The notes: generated by a model not told the origin, from the sequence alone. A stretch of DNA of 9,831 nucleotides from Caulobacteraceae bacterium (GCA_003136615.1 PLFA01000087.1:1-9831); one strand, 5' to 3'. Shown: positions 1 through 6,883, counted from the stretch's first letter. Made by a program: numbers and translations.

Positions 1-267
1 CCGTTCCTGCATTTCGAGCTTTGCTATTATCAGGCCATCGATTTCGCTATCGAGCGTGGCTTGGCCCGGGTGGAGGCTGGCGCCCAGGGTCAACACAAGA
101 TCGCCCGAGGCTATTTACCGACCGCGGTCTATTCGGCCCACTACATCGCTGACCCGGCCCTTCGCGAGCCCGTAGCGCGGTTTCTGGAGCAGGAGCGCCG
201 CAGCGTGCAGGGCGAGATGGATTGGCTTGCCGAAGAGTGCTCCCCGTTTCGAGAGGTTCAGGCTTGA
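1..267 (+). CDS. COG3146/DUF482 GNAT-like protein, C-terminal fragment
   Basis: The frame is open from the first base to a TGA at 265-267, giving 88 residues, so the gene begins left of the window. The segment reads HFELCYYQAIDFAIERGLAR, then EAGAQGQHKIARGYLP, and ends with a helical ERRSV..MDWLAEECSPF tail. That pattern is the conserved C-terminal end of the COG3146 (DUF482) family, proteins with an acyltransferase-like GNAT fold often labelled 'peptidoglycan biosynthesis' or 'GNAT family', with no firmly established reaction. The N-terminal part, with the rest of the acyl-CoA fold, is outside the window, so no catalytic claim is possible. The stop codon overlaps the TTG start of the next gene (TTGA at 264-267), which suggests translational coupling in one transcript. 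The family call is confident; the function is not known. Confidence 0.85.
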   Translation, partial: PFLHFELCYYQAIDFAIERGLARVEAGAQGQHKIARGYLPTAVYSAHYIADPALREPVARFLEQERRSVQGEMDWLAEECSPFREVQA

Positions 268-878
268 GCGCCCTAGCGCCAGGGGAACCCTGGCCCCCAG
301 AGGTTGAGCTGAGGGGTCACCATGCCTGGTTGGCGCCGCTAAGATCGGAACACGCGCCGGGTCTTGCGGAGGCGGTCAAGGATGGCGAGCTCTGGCGGCT
401 TTGGTACACGAATATCGCTAGCCCCGAGACCATGGCTCACGACGTCGCCAGTCGCCTCGCCCGGCGCGACGCCGGACAATGTCTGCCATTCGTCGTGCTT
501 GACCCGGCCAGTGGCGCGCCGGTGGGGATGACGAACTATTGGAATATCGACGCCCCAAACCGGCGGGTGGAGATTGGCGGCACCTGGTATCGCCGGGCTG
601 TCCAGCGCTCAGCCCTCAACACCGAATGCAAACGCATGCTCCTGGCCCACGCCTTCGAGACCCTCGATTGTGTCGCCGTGGAGTTCCGCACCCACTTCTT
701 CAATCACCAAAGCCGCCGCGCGATCGAGAGGCTTGGCGCCAAGCTCGATGGCGTATTGCGCAACCACAGTCTTTCCCGGGATGGGCTTCTGCGCGACACC
801 TGCGTCTATTCCATAACCCAGAGCGAATGGCCCACGGTGCGGCGTCACCTCGACTTCAGGTTGGAGGAGGGCGGCTGA
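264..878 (+). CDS. GNAT family N-acetyltransferase, RimJ/RimL type
   Basis: A 204-residue protein of the RimJ/RimL branch of GNAT acetyltransferases, which transfer acetyl from acetyl-CoA to an amine such as a protein N-terminus or small molecule. The branch is recognisable by the V-E-I-G-x-T-W stretch at about residues 102-108, the NTECK..LLAHAFE acetyl-CoA-binding helix at about 119-131, and the N..S.RAIERLGAKLDGVLRNH block at about 147-168. The substrate cannot be read from sequence. I chose TTG at 264 because GAGAGG lies at 251-256, seven bases upstream, and because it overlaps the preceding stop as TTGA. An in-frame GTG at 237 and TTG at 222 lie deeper in the upstream gene and would add residues unlike the family. 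It probably shares a transcript with the COG3146 gene. It ends three bases from the convergent DUF4287 gene. Confidence 0.88.
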   Translation: MSALAPGEPWPPEVELRGHHAWLAPLRSEHAPGLAEAVKDGELWRLWYTNIASPETMAHDVASRLARRDAGQCLPFVVLDPASGAPVGMTNYWNIDAPNRRVEIGGTWYRRAVQRSALNTECKRMLLAHAFETLDCVAVEFRTHFFNHQSRRAIERLGAKLDGVLRNHSLSRDGLLRDTCVYSITQSEWPTVRRHLDFRLEEGG

Positions 879-881
879 GCC

Positions 882-1454
882 TCACGCGCCTTCCCAGGCG
901 GCTTTCAGAAGCCTCGCGACGTCTTCATCGACATCCGCGGCTTGCGATAGGGTAAGTCGGGCTGGCAAGCGCTCCGACCAGGATGGATTACCGCGCGGCT
1001 CAAGCCGGCAGTCCATCTCCAGCGGGACACCCAGTCCAAGACTAACGCCGCCGCCCCGCAGAGGCCGGGCGGCGGCAAACTGAAAGCGCCGCGCCCAGGC
1101 CGTATAGCCCTTCCGCGGCGTGCGAATGGCGCCCGCCAGGGCCATGGCCTTGACGTCGAGGGCGTCATAAATCGCGCGGGCGGCGGGATCAGTCCACAGA
1201 GCCTCGATTAAGTCTGATGGCGCTGACCACGGCATGGTGGACGCCGAGATCTCATTGAGCACCAGGGACGCGCGGTTCTGCAACAGGCCGTGGGTTTCCT
1301 TGAACCATTTGAGGCGGGCGCGGTGACCGCTCTCCGGGCAGGTCTTGGCGATCTCCTCCCACTCCGTCAGCGTCCTTCCCGTATCGCGCTCGATGCCAGC
1401 GCGGACCGAGGCGAACCATTTCTCCTGGCGTTCGGTGAGGTGCGGCTCCGTCAT
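882..1454 (-). CDS. DUF4287/DUF5655 domain protein
   Basis: A 190-residue soluble protein with two parts. Residues 8-70 fit DUF4287: an E-KWFASV segment, then TGRTLTEWEEIAK, then a K-W-F-K-E-THGL helix with N-RASLVLNE after it. Residues about 85-187 fit DUF5655, with RKGYTAWARRFQFAAARPL followed by a G-V-SLGLGVPLE strand and a C-terminal V-DEDVARLLKAAWE helix. Proteins of this architecture are common in proteobacteria; no biochemical role is known to me, and there is no signal peptide or membrane segment. I chose ATG at 1454 because GGAGGG lies four bases upstream (1458-1463). A GTG at 1466 would add only four residues and would put that ribosome-binding site inside the gene. It is transcribed divergently from the HIT gene and convergent with the acetyltransferase gene. 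Confidence 0.82.
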   Translation of the reverse strand: MTEPHLTERQEKWFASVRAGIERDTGRTLTEWEEIAKTCPESGHRARLKWFKETHGLLQNRASLVLNEISASTMPWSAPSDLIEALWTDPAARAIYDALDVKAMALAGAIRTPRKGYTAWARRFQFAAARPLRGGGVSLGLGVPLEMDCRLEPRGNPSWSERLPARLTLSQAADVDEDVARLLKAAWEGA

Positions 1455-1509
1455 GACTCCCTCCACATCTCCTTGTAGGGGAAGGACCGATGATCACGGA
1501 GTCAAGACC

Positions 1510-1947
1510 ATGAGCCTCCAGGGCCGCTATGATCCCAGCAACGTCTTCGCGCGAATTCTGCGCGGAGAACTGCCTAAGGCGTTGATCTTTGAGGACGACA
1601 AGACCCTCGCTTTCATGGATGCATTTCCGCAGAGCCACGGCCACTGTCTTGTCATTCCAAAGGAGGGCGAGGCCCGCAATCTCCTCGACGCGGAGCCAGG
1701 AATTCTCGGCCCCCTTGCTCTCACAGTTCAGAAGGTGGCGCGGGCTGTCCAAGCCGCCCTCAGTCCCGACGGCATCGTGATCACCCAATTCAATGGCGAG
1801 GCGGCGGGCCAGACGGTCTACCACCTCCACTTGCACATCATCCCCCGCTGGCAAGGTGAGCCACTCCGTCAGCATGGTGGCGGCATGGCTGACCCGGGGG
1901 AACTCAAGGCGACGGCCGCGAGAATCGCCGCGGAAATAGCCCCGTAG
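1510..1947 (+). CDS. HIT family nucleotide hydrolase/transferase
   Basis: A 145-residue histidine-triad protein of the Hint-like branch, hydrolases acting on nucleoside phosphoramidates, acyl-adenylates or related nucleotide conjugates in the cytoplasm. The defining motif His-phi-His-phi-His-phi-phi is at residues 105-111 (H105, H107, H109), with H107 in the place of the family's nucleophile. The N-terminal signature is also present: F-A-R-I-L-RGELP at 13-22, FMDAFPQSHGHCLVIP at 35-50 and N95 before the triad. Length is slightly above the usual 115-140. ATG at 1510 has GGAG at 1498-1501, eight bases upstream; an upstream frame extension crosses the divergent DUF4287 gene and is not family-like. 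The physiological substrate cannot be told. It ends just before a hairpin shared with the convergent clpA. Confidence 0.92.
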   Translation: MSLQGRYDPSNVFARILRGELPKALIFEDDKTLAFMDAFPQSHGHCLVIPKEGEARNLLDAEPGILGPLALTVQKVARAVQAALSPDGIVITQFNGEAAGQTVYHLHLHIIPRWQGEPLRQHGGGMADPGELKATAARIAAEIAP

Positions 1948-1951
1948 CCTG

Positions 1952-1968
1952 CCACGGCAGCGCCGTGG
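1952..1968. terminator. Hairpin between the convergent HIT and clpA genes
   Basis: The 31-base gap between the two convergent stop codons holds a perfect 7-bp inverted repeat, CCACGGC and GCCGTGG, around a 3-base AGC loop. The stem is almost all G-C and could stop transcription from both sides. There is no T tract on either strand, so a classical intrinsic terminator is not proven; in high-GC genomes such bare hairpins are common at convergent ends and may work with Rho. Confidence 0.5.
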
Positions 1969-1978
1969 GCCCGCCCTG

Positions 1979-4321
1979 TCATTCAGCCAGAGCGGGCTCT
2001 TGAGCGTCGGAAGTCCCATCCGGATGGATGGTGATCTCGCGGGGCGGACCGTCGGCGGAAGGCTCCTTGGCGTCGAACTCGAAGCCGATCTTGCCGTCCT
2101 TGAGCACGACCTTGACGTGGCCCCCCTTCGCGAGACGCCCGAACAGAATGTCGTCGGCGAGCGGGCGTTTGATCTGTTCCTGGATCACGCGTCCCAGCGG
2201 CCGCGCGCCATAGAGCTCATCAAAGCCGTTCTTGGCCAGCCAGTCGATGGCCTCCTCGGACGTTTCGATGGTCACGTGACGGTCGGCGAGTTGGGCTTCC
2301 AGCTGCAAGACGAACTTCTGAACCACCAGACGGATCACGTCCTGGGTCAGGGGCTTGAAGGCGACGATGGCGTCCAGCCGGTTGCGGAATTCCGGCGTGA
2401 AGAGCCGCTTGATCGCCTCCTCATCCTGACCCTCAAGCTTACCGCGGCCAAAGCCGATGGAGTTGCGCTGGGCGTCCGAGGCCCCCGCATTTGTGGTCAT
2501 GATCAGGACCACATTGCGGAAGTCGACCTTCTTGCCGTTGGCGTCGGTCAGGACCCCGTGGTCCATGACCTGCAAGAGGATGTTGTAGACGTCCTGGTGC
2601 GCCTTCTCGATTTCGTCGAGCAGGACAACCGCGTGAGGATGTTGGTCCACCGCATCGGTGAGCAACCCGCCCTGATCGAAGCCCACATAGCCGGGAGGCG
2701 CGCCAATCAGCCGGCTCACCGTGTGGCGCTCCATATATTCGCTCATGTCGAACCGCAGCAGTTCAATGCCGAGCGTGGAGGCCAGTTGGCGAACCGTTTC
2801 GGTCTTGCCCGTGCCGGTCGGACCCGAGAACAGGTAGCAACCGATGGGTTTGTTGGGTTCGCGGAGGCCCGCCCGGGCCATCTTCATGGCCGATGACAGC
2901 TGATGCAGGGCCTCATCCTGGCCGAACACCGCGGTCTTCAGGTCGTTCTCAAGCTGGCGCAGGGCCTCGGTATCGGATTTGGACACCGACTTGGGCGGAA
3001 TGCGGGCGATCTTGGCCACCACGCCCTCGACCTCTTTGATTCCAATAACCTTTTTGCGCCGACCTTCAGGCAGAAGCATCTGCGACGCACCGGCCTCATC
3101 GATGACGTCGATGGCCTTATCCGGCAGTTTGCGGTCAGTGATGTACTTGTCCGCCAGCTCCACGGCCGCACGCAAAGCTTCCGCAGTGTACTTCAGTTTG
3201 TGGAAGTCCTCGTAATTGGTCTTCAGCCCTTTCAGGATCTTCACCGTGTCCTCGACCGAGGGCTCGTTCACGTCAATTTTCTGGAACCGGCGCACGAGGG
3301 CGCGGTCCTTTTCGAAGTGCTGGCGAAACTCCTTGTAGGTCGTTGAACCCATGCATCGCAGGGTCCCTGAGGCCAGGGCTGGCTTGAGCAGATTCGAGGC
3401 GTCCATCGCCCCGCCGCTGGTCGCCCCGGCGCCGATCACCGTGTGAATTTCATCAATGAACAGGATCGCGTTGTGGTGGTTCTCCAGCTCTTTGATGACC
3501 TGTTTGACCCGCTCCTCGAAGTCCCCGCGATAGCGGGTTCCAGCCAAGAGCGTCCCCATGTCGAGGCTGAAGATCGTTGATTGGGCGAGAACGTCGGGCA
3601 CCTGATGGGTGACGATCTTCCGCGCCAAACCCTCGGCGATGGCGGTCTTGCCGACGCCGGGATCCCCCACGAGAAGAGGGTTGTTCTTGGTTCGCCGGCA
3701 GAGGATTTGGATGGCGCGCTCCACCTCATTGGTCCGCCCGATCAGAGGATCGACCTTTCCTTGGCGGGCCTTCTCGTTGAGGTTGATGCAATAGGCTTCC
3801 AGGGCCTCGCCGCCGGTCTTCACGGCGGGCTTCTCGTCTTCCTCGCCCGCGCCCTTGGTTGGACGCGCTTCAGAGGCGCCGGCCTTTTTGGCGATTCCGT
3901 GAGCGATGAAATTCACCGCGTCGTAGCGCGTCATTTCCTGTTGCTGCAGGAAATAGGCGGCGTGGCTCTCCCGCTCGGAGAATACCGCGACCAGCACATT
4001 AGCGCCGGTCACGTCGTCTCGGCCCGATGACTGGACGTGAATAACCGCCCTCTGGAGCACCCTCTGAAAGCCCGCCGTCGGCTTGGCGTCTTCCCCATCC
4101 TCCACGATCAGGGATTTGAGGTCCGTGTCCACATAACTGGTCAGGGATTTCTTCAGCGCCGTGAGATCCACATCGCAGGCTTTCATCACGGCGGCGGCGT
4201 CAGCGTCATCCGTGAGCGACAAGAGCAGATGCTCCAGAGTCGCATATTCATGTTTCCTCTGGTTCGCATAAGCGACCGCGCGATGCAGAGATTCTTCGAG
4301 GTTCCGCGAAAACGATGGCAA
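1979..4321 (-). CDS. clpA: ATP-dependent Clp protease ATP-binding subunit ClpA
   Basis: A 780-residue AAA+ unfoldase that threads ClpS-delivered or tagged proteins into the ClpP chamber. The N-domain (about 1-150) carries NLEESLHRA and EYATLEHLLLSL repeats. D1 has Walker A GDPGVGKT (219-226), a pore loop at 261-271 and Walker B ILFIDE (286-291). D2 has Walker A GPTGTGKT (500-507), pore loop GYVGF (544-548), Walker B VVLLDE (565-570), the ClpP-docking IGF tripeptide (622-624) and sensor-2 GARP (705-708). All key residues are present, and length is close to E. coli ClpA (758) with a slightly longer C-terminal tail. I chose TTG at 4321 because LPSFSRNLEESLHRA aligns with the family N-terminus and GAGAGG (4328-4333) lies six bases upstream. 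An ATG at 4387 would run 56 bases into clpS. Ten bases separate it from clpS, in one operon. Confidence 0.97.
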   Translation of the reverse strand: MPSFSRNLEESLHRAVAYANQRKHEYATLEHLLLSLTDDADAAAVMKACDVDLTALKKSLTSYVDTDLKSLIVEDGEDAKPTAGFQRVLQRAVIHVQSSGRDDVTGANVLVAVFSERESHAAYFLQQQEMTRYDAVNFIAHGIAKKAGASEARPTKGAGEEDEKPAVKTGGEALEAYCINLNEKARQGKVDPLIGRTNEVERAIQILCRRTKNNPLLVGDPGVGKTAIAEGLARKIVTHQVPDVLAQSTIFSLDMGTLLAGTRYRGDFEERVKQVIKELENHHNAILFIDEIHTVIGAGATSGGAMDASNLLKPALASGTLRCMGSTTYKEFRQHFEKDRALVRRFQKIDVNEPSVEDTVKILKGLKTNYEDFHKLKYTAEALRAAVELADKYITDRKLPDKAIDVIDEAGASQMLLPEGRRKKVIGIKEVEGVVAKIARIPPKSVSKSDTEALRQLENDLKTAVFGQDEALHQLSSAMKMARAGLREPNKPIGCYLFSGPTGTGKTETVRQLASTLGIELLRFDMSEYMERHTVSRLIGAPPGYVGFDQGGLLTDAVDQHPHAVVLLDEIEKAHQDVYNILLQVMDHGVLTDANGKKVDFRNVVLIMTTNAGASDAQRNSIGFGRGKLEGQDEEAIKRLFTPEFRNRLDAIVAFKPLTQDVIRLVVQKFVLQLEAQLADRHVTIETSEEAIDWLAKNGFDELYGARPLGRVIQEQIKRPLADDILFGRLAKGGHVKVVLKDGKIGFEFDAKEPSADGPPREITIHPDGTSDAQEPALAE

Positions 4322-4327
4322 TGAGGG

Positions 4328-4333
4328 CCTCTC
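4328..4333 (-). promoter_or_regulatory. Ribosome-binding site that decides the clpA start
   Basis: GAGAGG on the - strand overlaps the clpS stop codon (TGAGAGG) and sits six bases before the TTG at 4321. The overlap of stop and ribosome-binding site points to coupled translation of clpS and clpA, and supports TTG over the upstream ATG at 4387. Confidence 0.7.
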
Positions 4334-4661
4334 AATCCTTTTCCATGGTGCATTGGAGGGGGTGCTGGTGGCGACGGGCGGTTTCAATCACTTGCGCCAC
4401 CTTTGTCTCAGCAACCTCGTAGGTGAAGACTCCACAGACACCGACACCGTTCTGGTGAACATGAAGCATGATACGAAGCGCCGATTCGCGGGATTTGTTA
4501 AAAAACCGCTCAAGCACGTAGGTCACGAATTCCATGGGGGTATAATCGTCGTTCAGTATCAACACGCGATACATTGACGGTTTTTGAGTCTTGGTCTTCG
4601 TCTGGGTGACGATGGCCGTTCCAGTTCCGATGGTCGTATTTCCCTGCTGCTTGTCCGCCAC
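4332..4661 (-). CDS. clpS: ATP-dependent Clp protease adaptor ClpS
   Basis: A 109-residue adaptor that binds N-degron substrates, proteins with bulky hydrophobic N-terminal residues, and hands them to the ClpA N-domain. Residues 1-27 form a polar, threonine-rich flexible tail, the part that in the family engages the ClpA pore. The core starts at KPSMYRVLILNDDYTPMEF (27-45). Residues matching the E. coli pocket are N37, D38, M43 and H69. AEVAETK-like YEVAETKVAQVIETA (81-95) and HPLQCTMEKD (100-109) complete the fold. The start is GTG at 4661, with GGAGAG about six bases upstream. It is the first gene of clpS-clpA, with a 178-base gap upstream that should hold the promoter. The call is secure from the whole-length match. 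Confidence 0.97.
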   Translation of the reverse strand: MADKQQGNTTIGTGTAIVTQTKTKTQKPSMYRVLILNDDYTPMEFVTYVLERFFNKSRESALRIMLHVHQNGVGVCGVFTYEVAETKVAQVIETARRHQHPLQCTMEKD

Positions 4662-4702
4662 GACAGCTCTCCAACGCGGGGGCGACTGCCCGCATAAGGA
4701 TT

Positions 4703-4730
4703 AGATATGGAAACTCTGGCGCTTTGGAAG
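4703..4730 (-). promoter_or_regulatory. Candidate clpS-clpA promoter
   Basis: On the - strand CTTCCAA (4724-4730) is followed after 13 bases by CCATATCT (4703-4710), which would start a transcript about 35 bases before the clpS GTG. The spacing and the CCAT-T element resemble heat-shock (RpoH-type) promoters more than the vegetative consensus, but the -35 element is imperfect. Read it as a weak candidate only. Confidence 0.3.
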
Positions 4731-4801
4731 CCCCATTCGGCTACGGCGTCGCGGTTGTGACCAAAGAATGCGCGTGCGCGCCCTAAGGTCCCGGCGACGG
4801 C

Positions 4802-4814
4802 GCAAAACTTTTGC
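4802..4814. repeat. 13-bp palindrome upstream of clpS
   Basis: GCAAAACTTTTGC is a perfect inverted repeat with 6-bp arms around one base, AT-rich inside a GC-rich gap. It lies 26 bases after the fructokinase stop and about 140 bases before clpS. It could be an operator or simply a 3'-end hairpin of the fructokinase transcript. No T tract follows on the - strand, so it is not a standard terminator. Confidence 0.45.
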
Positions 4815-4839
4815 TTCGGTTAAGGATCGATCCGCGGCG

Positions 4840-5742
4840 TTAAGCCGCTGGCCAGAGCCAGGCGGCCCCCCGCACGCCCGACGAGTCGCCATGGGCGGCC
4901 GGGACGATTCGGGTCACGAACTGGTCCGAGAACACATAGTCTTGGATCACTGGGATGACGCCGGAATAGATTTCGGCGACATTCGACATGCCGCCGCCAC
5001 AGACGATGACCTCCGGGTCGAGGATATTGCAGATCACGGCCAAAGCGCGGCCCAGACGGTGAATATAGCGGTCAAGGGCCTCCTGCGCCCCCGCGTCGCC
5101 TTGGCGGGCGTCGGCGACGATGGCCTCCCCGCTGATCCGCCGACCCGTATCTTCCGCATGATCAGTTTCGAAGGCCACGCCTGAAATCCAGGTCTCAAGG
5201 CAATCGGTGCGTCCGCACCAGCAGGTGTGGGCGAGATGTTCCCTCGCGCCCGGCCAGGGAAGGGGCGTGTGACCCCACTCGCCGCCGATAAGGTTGATAC
5301 CTGGGTTCAAAGCGCCTTGCATGACGACGCCGCCGCCGCAGCCGGTGCCGAGGATGGCGCCAAACACGACGGCCGCGCCAGCGGCGGCGCCGTCTGTCGC
5401 CTCGGATAGGGCGAAGCAATTGGCGTCGTTGTGAAGGCGAACAGGTCTGCCCAGGGCGCCTTCCAGGTCCTTGTCGAAGGGCTGGCCGTTCAACCAGACG
5501 CTGTTGGCGTTGCGCACGCGGCCCGTGAGAGGCGATAGGGAGCCTGGAATGCCAACCCCCACGACCGCGCCCGTCACCCCGGCCTGTTTCTCGGCCTCCG
5601 CGACAAGGCGCCGGACAGTGTCGATGGCCGGCTCATAGGCGCCGGGGTTCGGCGCGCGGACCCTGGAGACGAAATTCCCCTCCGCGTCGAGGGCGGCGGC
5701 CTCGATCTTAGTGCCGCCGAAATCGACGCCAATGCGGATCAT
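4840..5742 (-). CDS. mak: ROK-family fructokinase, Mak-like
   Basis: A 300-residue ROK sugar kinase, ATP-dependent, most likely making fructose 6-phosphate from fructose. Phosphate-binding DFGGTK is at 7-12 and a second G-rich loop LGTGCGGG at 131-138. The catalytic base fits D106 in HNDANCF. The ROK zinc site is complete: H158 in GEWGH plus C174, C176 and C181 of CWCGRTDC. Several stretches closely match E. coli Mak as I remember it, including the N-S-x-W-LNGQPFDKDL block at 80-93 and the HGDSSGVRGAAWLWP C-terminus, which sets it apart from glucokinase or NagK-type members. ATG at 5742 is the first start giving a family-like N-terminus (MIRIGVDFGGTK); its ribosome-binding site is weak. It starts 16 bases after the HAD gene ends, so the two are likely co-transcribed. 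Confidence 0.9.
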   Translation of the reverse strand: MIRIGVDFGGTKIEAAALDAEGNFVSRVRAPNPGAYEPAIDTVRRLVAEAEKQAGVTGAVVGVGIPGSLSPLTGRVRNANSVWLNGQPFDKDLEGALGRPVRLHNDANCFALSEATDGAAAGAAVVFGAILGTGCGGGVVMQGALNPGINLIGGEWGHTPLPWPGAREHLAHTCWCGRTDCLETWISGVAFETDHAEDTGRRISGEAIVADARQGDAGAQEALDRYIHRLGRALAVICNILDPEVIVCGGGMSNVAEIYSGVIPVIQDYVFSDQFVTRIVPAAHGDSSGVRGAAWLWPAA

Positions 5743-5758
5743 ATCCGGTACGCTTCGA

Positions 5759-6412
5759 TCAGAGGCCCAACCGGGCGGCGATCGCGACGCCCAGTTCGTC
5801 CCAATCATCGATGCGGCAATGTCGCTCTGGCGCGGTGGGCGCCATGAGCCGAAGGCGTTCATCGGCGACCATCTGGAACCGATGCACCTCCGGCGCCTCG
5901 ACGGCCACCGAGTCAAGATTGGGTAAAAGATCATCGACAAAGGCCGTCGGGCCGTCGATCAGCGCGGCCATCTCCGCCACCAAGGCGCCCTTCGGCCCCG
6001 ATCCAATGAGCATTTCGTAGGGAAAGGCGTTCTCCATAAGCCATCGCATTCGGGGCGTCCGGCCCGCCTCGGGGGCATTGGTGAGGATCACAATGTTAGC
6101 CTGTCGCGCCAAGCTGGCCAGGGCCGCCTGGGCCCCCGGCGCGACATCGATGTCATGCCGTTCGAGCGCAAAGAACGCATCGAACAACCGACGTCCCTCG
6201 ACCATGCTGATGGTCTCGTCGGTCCCGGGACGATAGATATTCTGGAAAAGGGCGAACCGTTCGATCCGCAGTTCCCACCCATGCTGGCCGATGAAGCGCT
6301 CGAAACCGCGCATGAACATGGCCAGAACCTCGTCCACGTCCACCACGACAAGCGGAATTTGGCGGTCGAGTTTCAGGTTCGCGGGAGTGAGGGATGCGTT
6401 CGCGTCGGTCAG
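5759..6412 (-). CDS. HAD-superfamily hydrolase
   Basis: A predicted 217-residue cytoplasmic phosphatase-type HAD protein. All four HAD motifs are visible: VVVDVDEVL with nucleophile D25 and acid/base D27, VILTNAP with T111, a lysine at K141 after a G-S-G-P loop, and AFVDDLLPN with D160/D161 for magnesium. The helical region between motifs I and II (about 30-95) is the likely cap. The substrate is unknown. No ATG, GTG or TTG with a good ribosome-binding site exists before motif I. I placed the start at CTG 6412 because GGGGG (6420-6424) lies seven bases upstream and it gives a normal MTDANASL N-terminus. The in-frame ATG at 6511 would add 33 residues and abut the divK start codon. It lies just upstream of the fructokinase gene, suggesting a linked sugar-phosphate role. 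Confidence 0.85.
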   Translation of the reverse strand: MTDANASLTPANLKLDRQIPLVVVDVDEVLAMFMRGFERFIGQHGWELRIERFALFQNIYRPGTDETISMVEGRRLFDAFFALERHDIDVAPGAQAALASLARQANIVILTNAPEAGRTPRMRWLMENAFPYEMLIGSGPKGALVAEMAALIDGPTAFVDDLLPNLDSVAVEAPEVHRFQMVADERLRLMAPTAPERHCRIDDWDELGVAIAARLGL

Positions 6413-6419
6413 CGCAGGT

Positions 6420-6424
6420 CCCCC
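6420..6424 (-). promoter_or_regulatory. Ribosome-binding site supporting a CTG start
   Basis: A G-rich TAGGGGGA on the - strand ends seven bases before the CTG at 6412, ideal spacing for an otherwise rare start codon. It is the best ribosome-binding site in the leader of the HAD gene. Confidence 0.5.
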
Positions 6425-6439
6425 TAAACTTCGGCTTAA
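6425..6439 (+). promoter_or_regulatory. Candidate CtrA box upstream of divK
   Basis: TAAA, seven bases, then TTAA matches the CtrA consensus TTAA-N7-TTAA at 7 of 8 positions and lies 72 bases before the divK ATG. In Caulobacter crescentus divK is a known CtrA-dependent gene, which makes the position meaningful. A GANTC methylation site (GACTC, 6440-6444) follows directly. The box also lies immediately next to the HAD ribosome-binding site, so bound CtrA could block that gene. No clear -10 element is seen. Confidence 0.55.
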
Positions 6440-6511
6440 GACTCTTGCGGTGTCTAGTGCGCCTTGGAAACTGCCCGCGCGACACCCGCGCGCTTTCGGC
6501 CGAGACGTCAT

Positions 6512-6883
6512 ATGCCCAAGACCGTGCTCATCGTCGAGGACAATGAGTTGAACATGAAGCTGTTCGCCGATGTCCTGGAGTCGCGGGGTTACGCCACCTT
6601 GCGCACCGGCGAGGGGCTGGAGGCGTTGGAACTGGCGCGGGCCTGGAAGCCCGATCTGATCCTGATGGATATCCAGCTCCCCGCCATATCGGGGCTCGAA
6701 GTCACCCGCTGGATCAAGGACGAGCCTGAATTATCGGCCATACCCGTTATCGCCGTGACCGCGTTCGCCATGCGGGGCGATGAGGACCGGATTCGCGAGG
6801 CGGGATGCGAGGCCTATATCGCCAAGCCCATATCCTTGAGCGGCTTCCTCGAAACGATCGATGGATTCCTGAAGCCGCGATAG
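6512..6883 (+). CDS. divK: Cell-division response regulator DivK
   Basis: A 123-residue single-domain response regulator with no output domain. It reads VLIVEDNELNMKLF at 5-18, the acidic pair E9/D10, phosphoacceptor D53 in LILMDIQLPAISGLEV, T83 in VTAFAMRGDE and K105 in AKPIS. It matches Caulobacter DivK along its length, with the aspartate at the same residue number. In that organism DivK is phosphorylated by DivJ and dephosphorylated by PleC at the cell poles; phosphorylated DivK acts through DivL to lower CckA kinase activity and so CtrA. The start is ATG at 6512; an in-frame ATG at 6464 would add an unrelated basic tail. It is divergent from the HAD gene and converges on rpmG, with 11 bases between stop codons. 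pleD, its partner gene in Caulobacter, does not follow. Confidence 0.95.
   Translation: MPKTVLIVEDNELNMKLFADVLESRGYATLRTGEGLEALELARAWKPDLILMDIQLPAISGLEVTRWIKDEPELSAIPVIAVTAFAMRGDEDRIREAGCEAYIAKPISLSGFLETIDGFLKPR

Noticed and set aside
1252..2019. 255-codon - strand frame overlapping DUF4287 and the HIT gene
   Set aside because: It lies across two real genes in other frames and the divergent promoter gap; its translation is arginine- and glycine-rich without a recognisable motif.
2000..4324. Four long + strand open frames (2000-2896, 2903-3346, 3581-4030, 4037-4324) opposite clpA
   Set aside because: They run almost end to end antisense to a certain gene, as GC-rich codon bias produces, and their translations show no domain or motif.
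4819..4843. Two TTAA sequences upstream of clpS as a CtrA box
   Set aside because: They are 17 bases apart, not 7, and one overlaps the fructokinase stop codon.
6413..6511. N-terminal extension of the HAD protein to ATG at 6511
   Set aside because: It has no ribosome-binding site, covers the divK promoter region, and adds a basic stretch unlike the HAD fold; CTG at 6412 fits better, though not proven.
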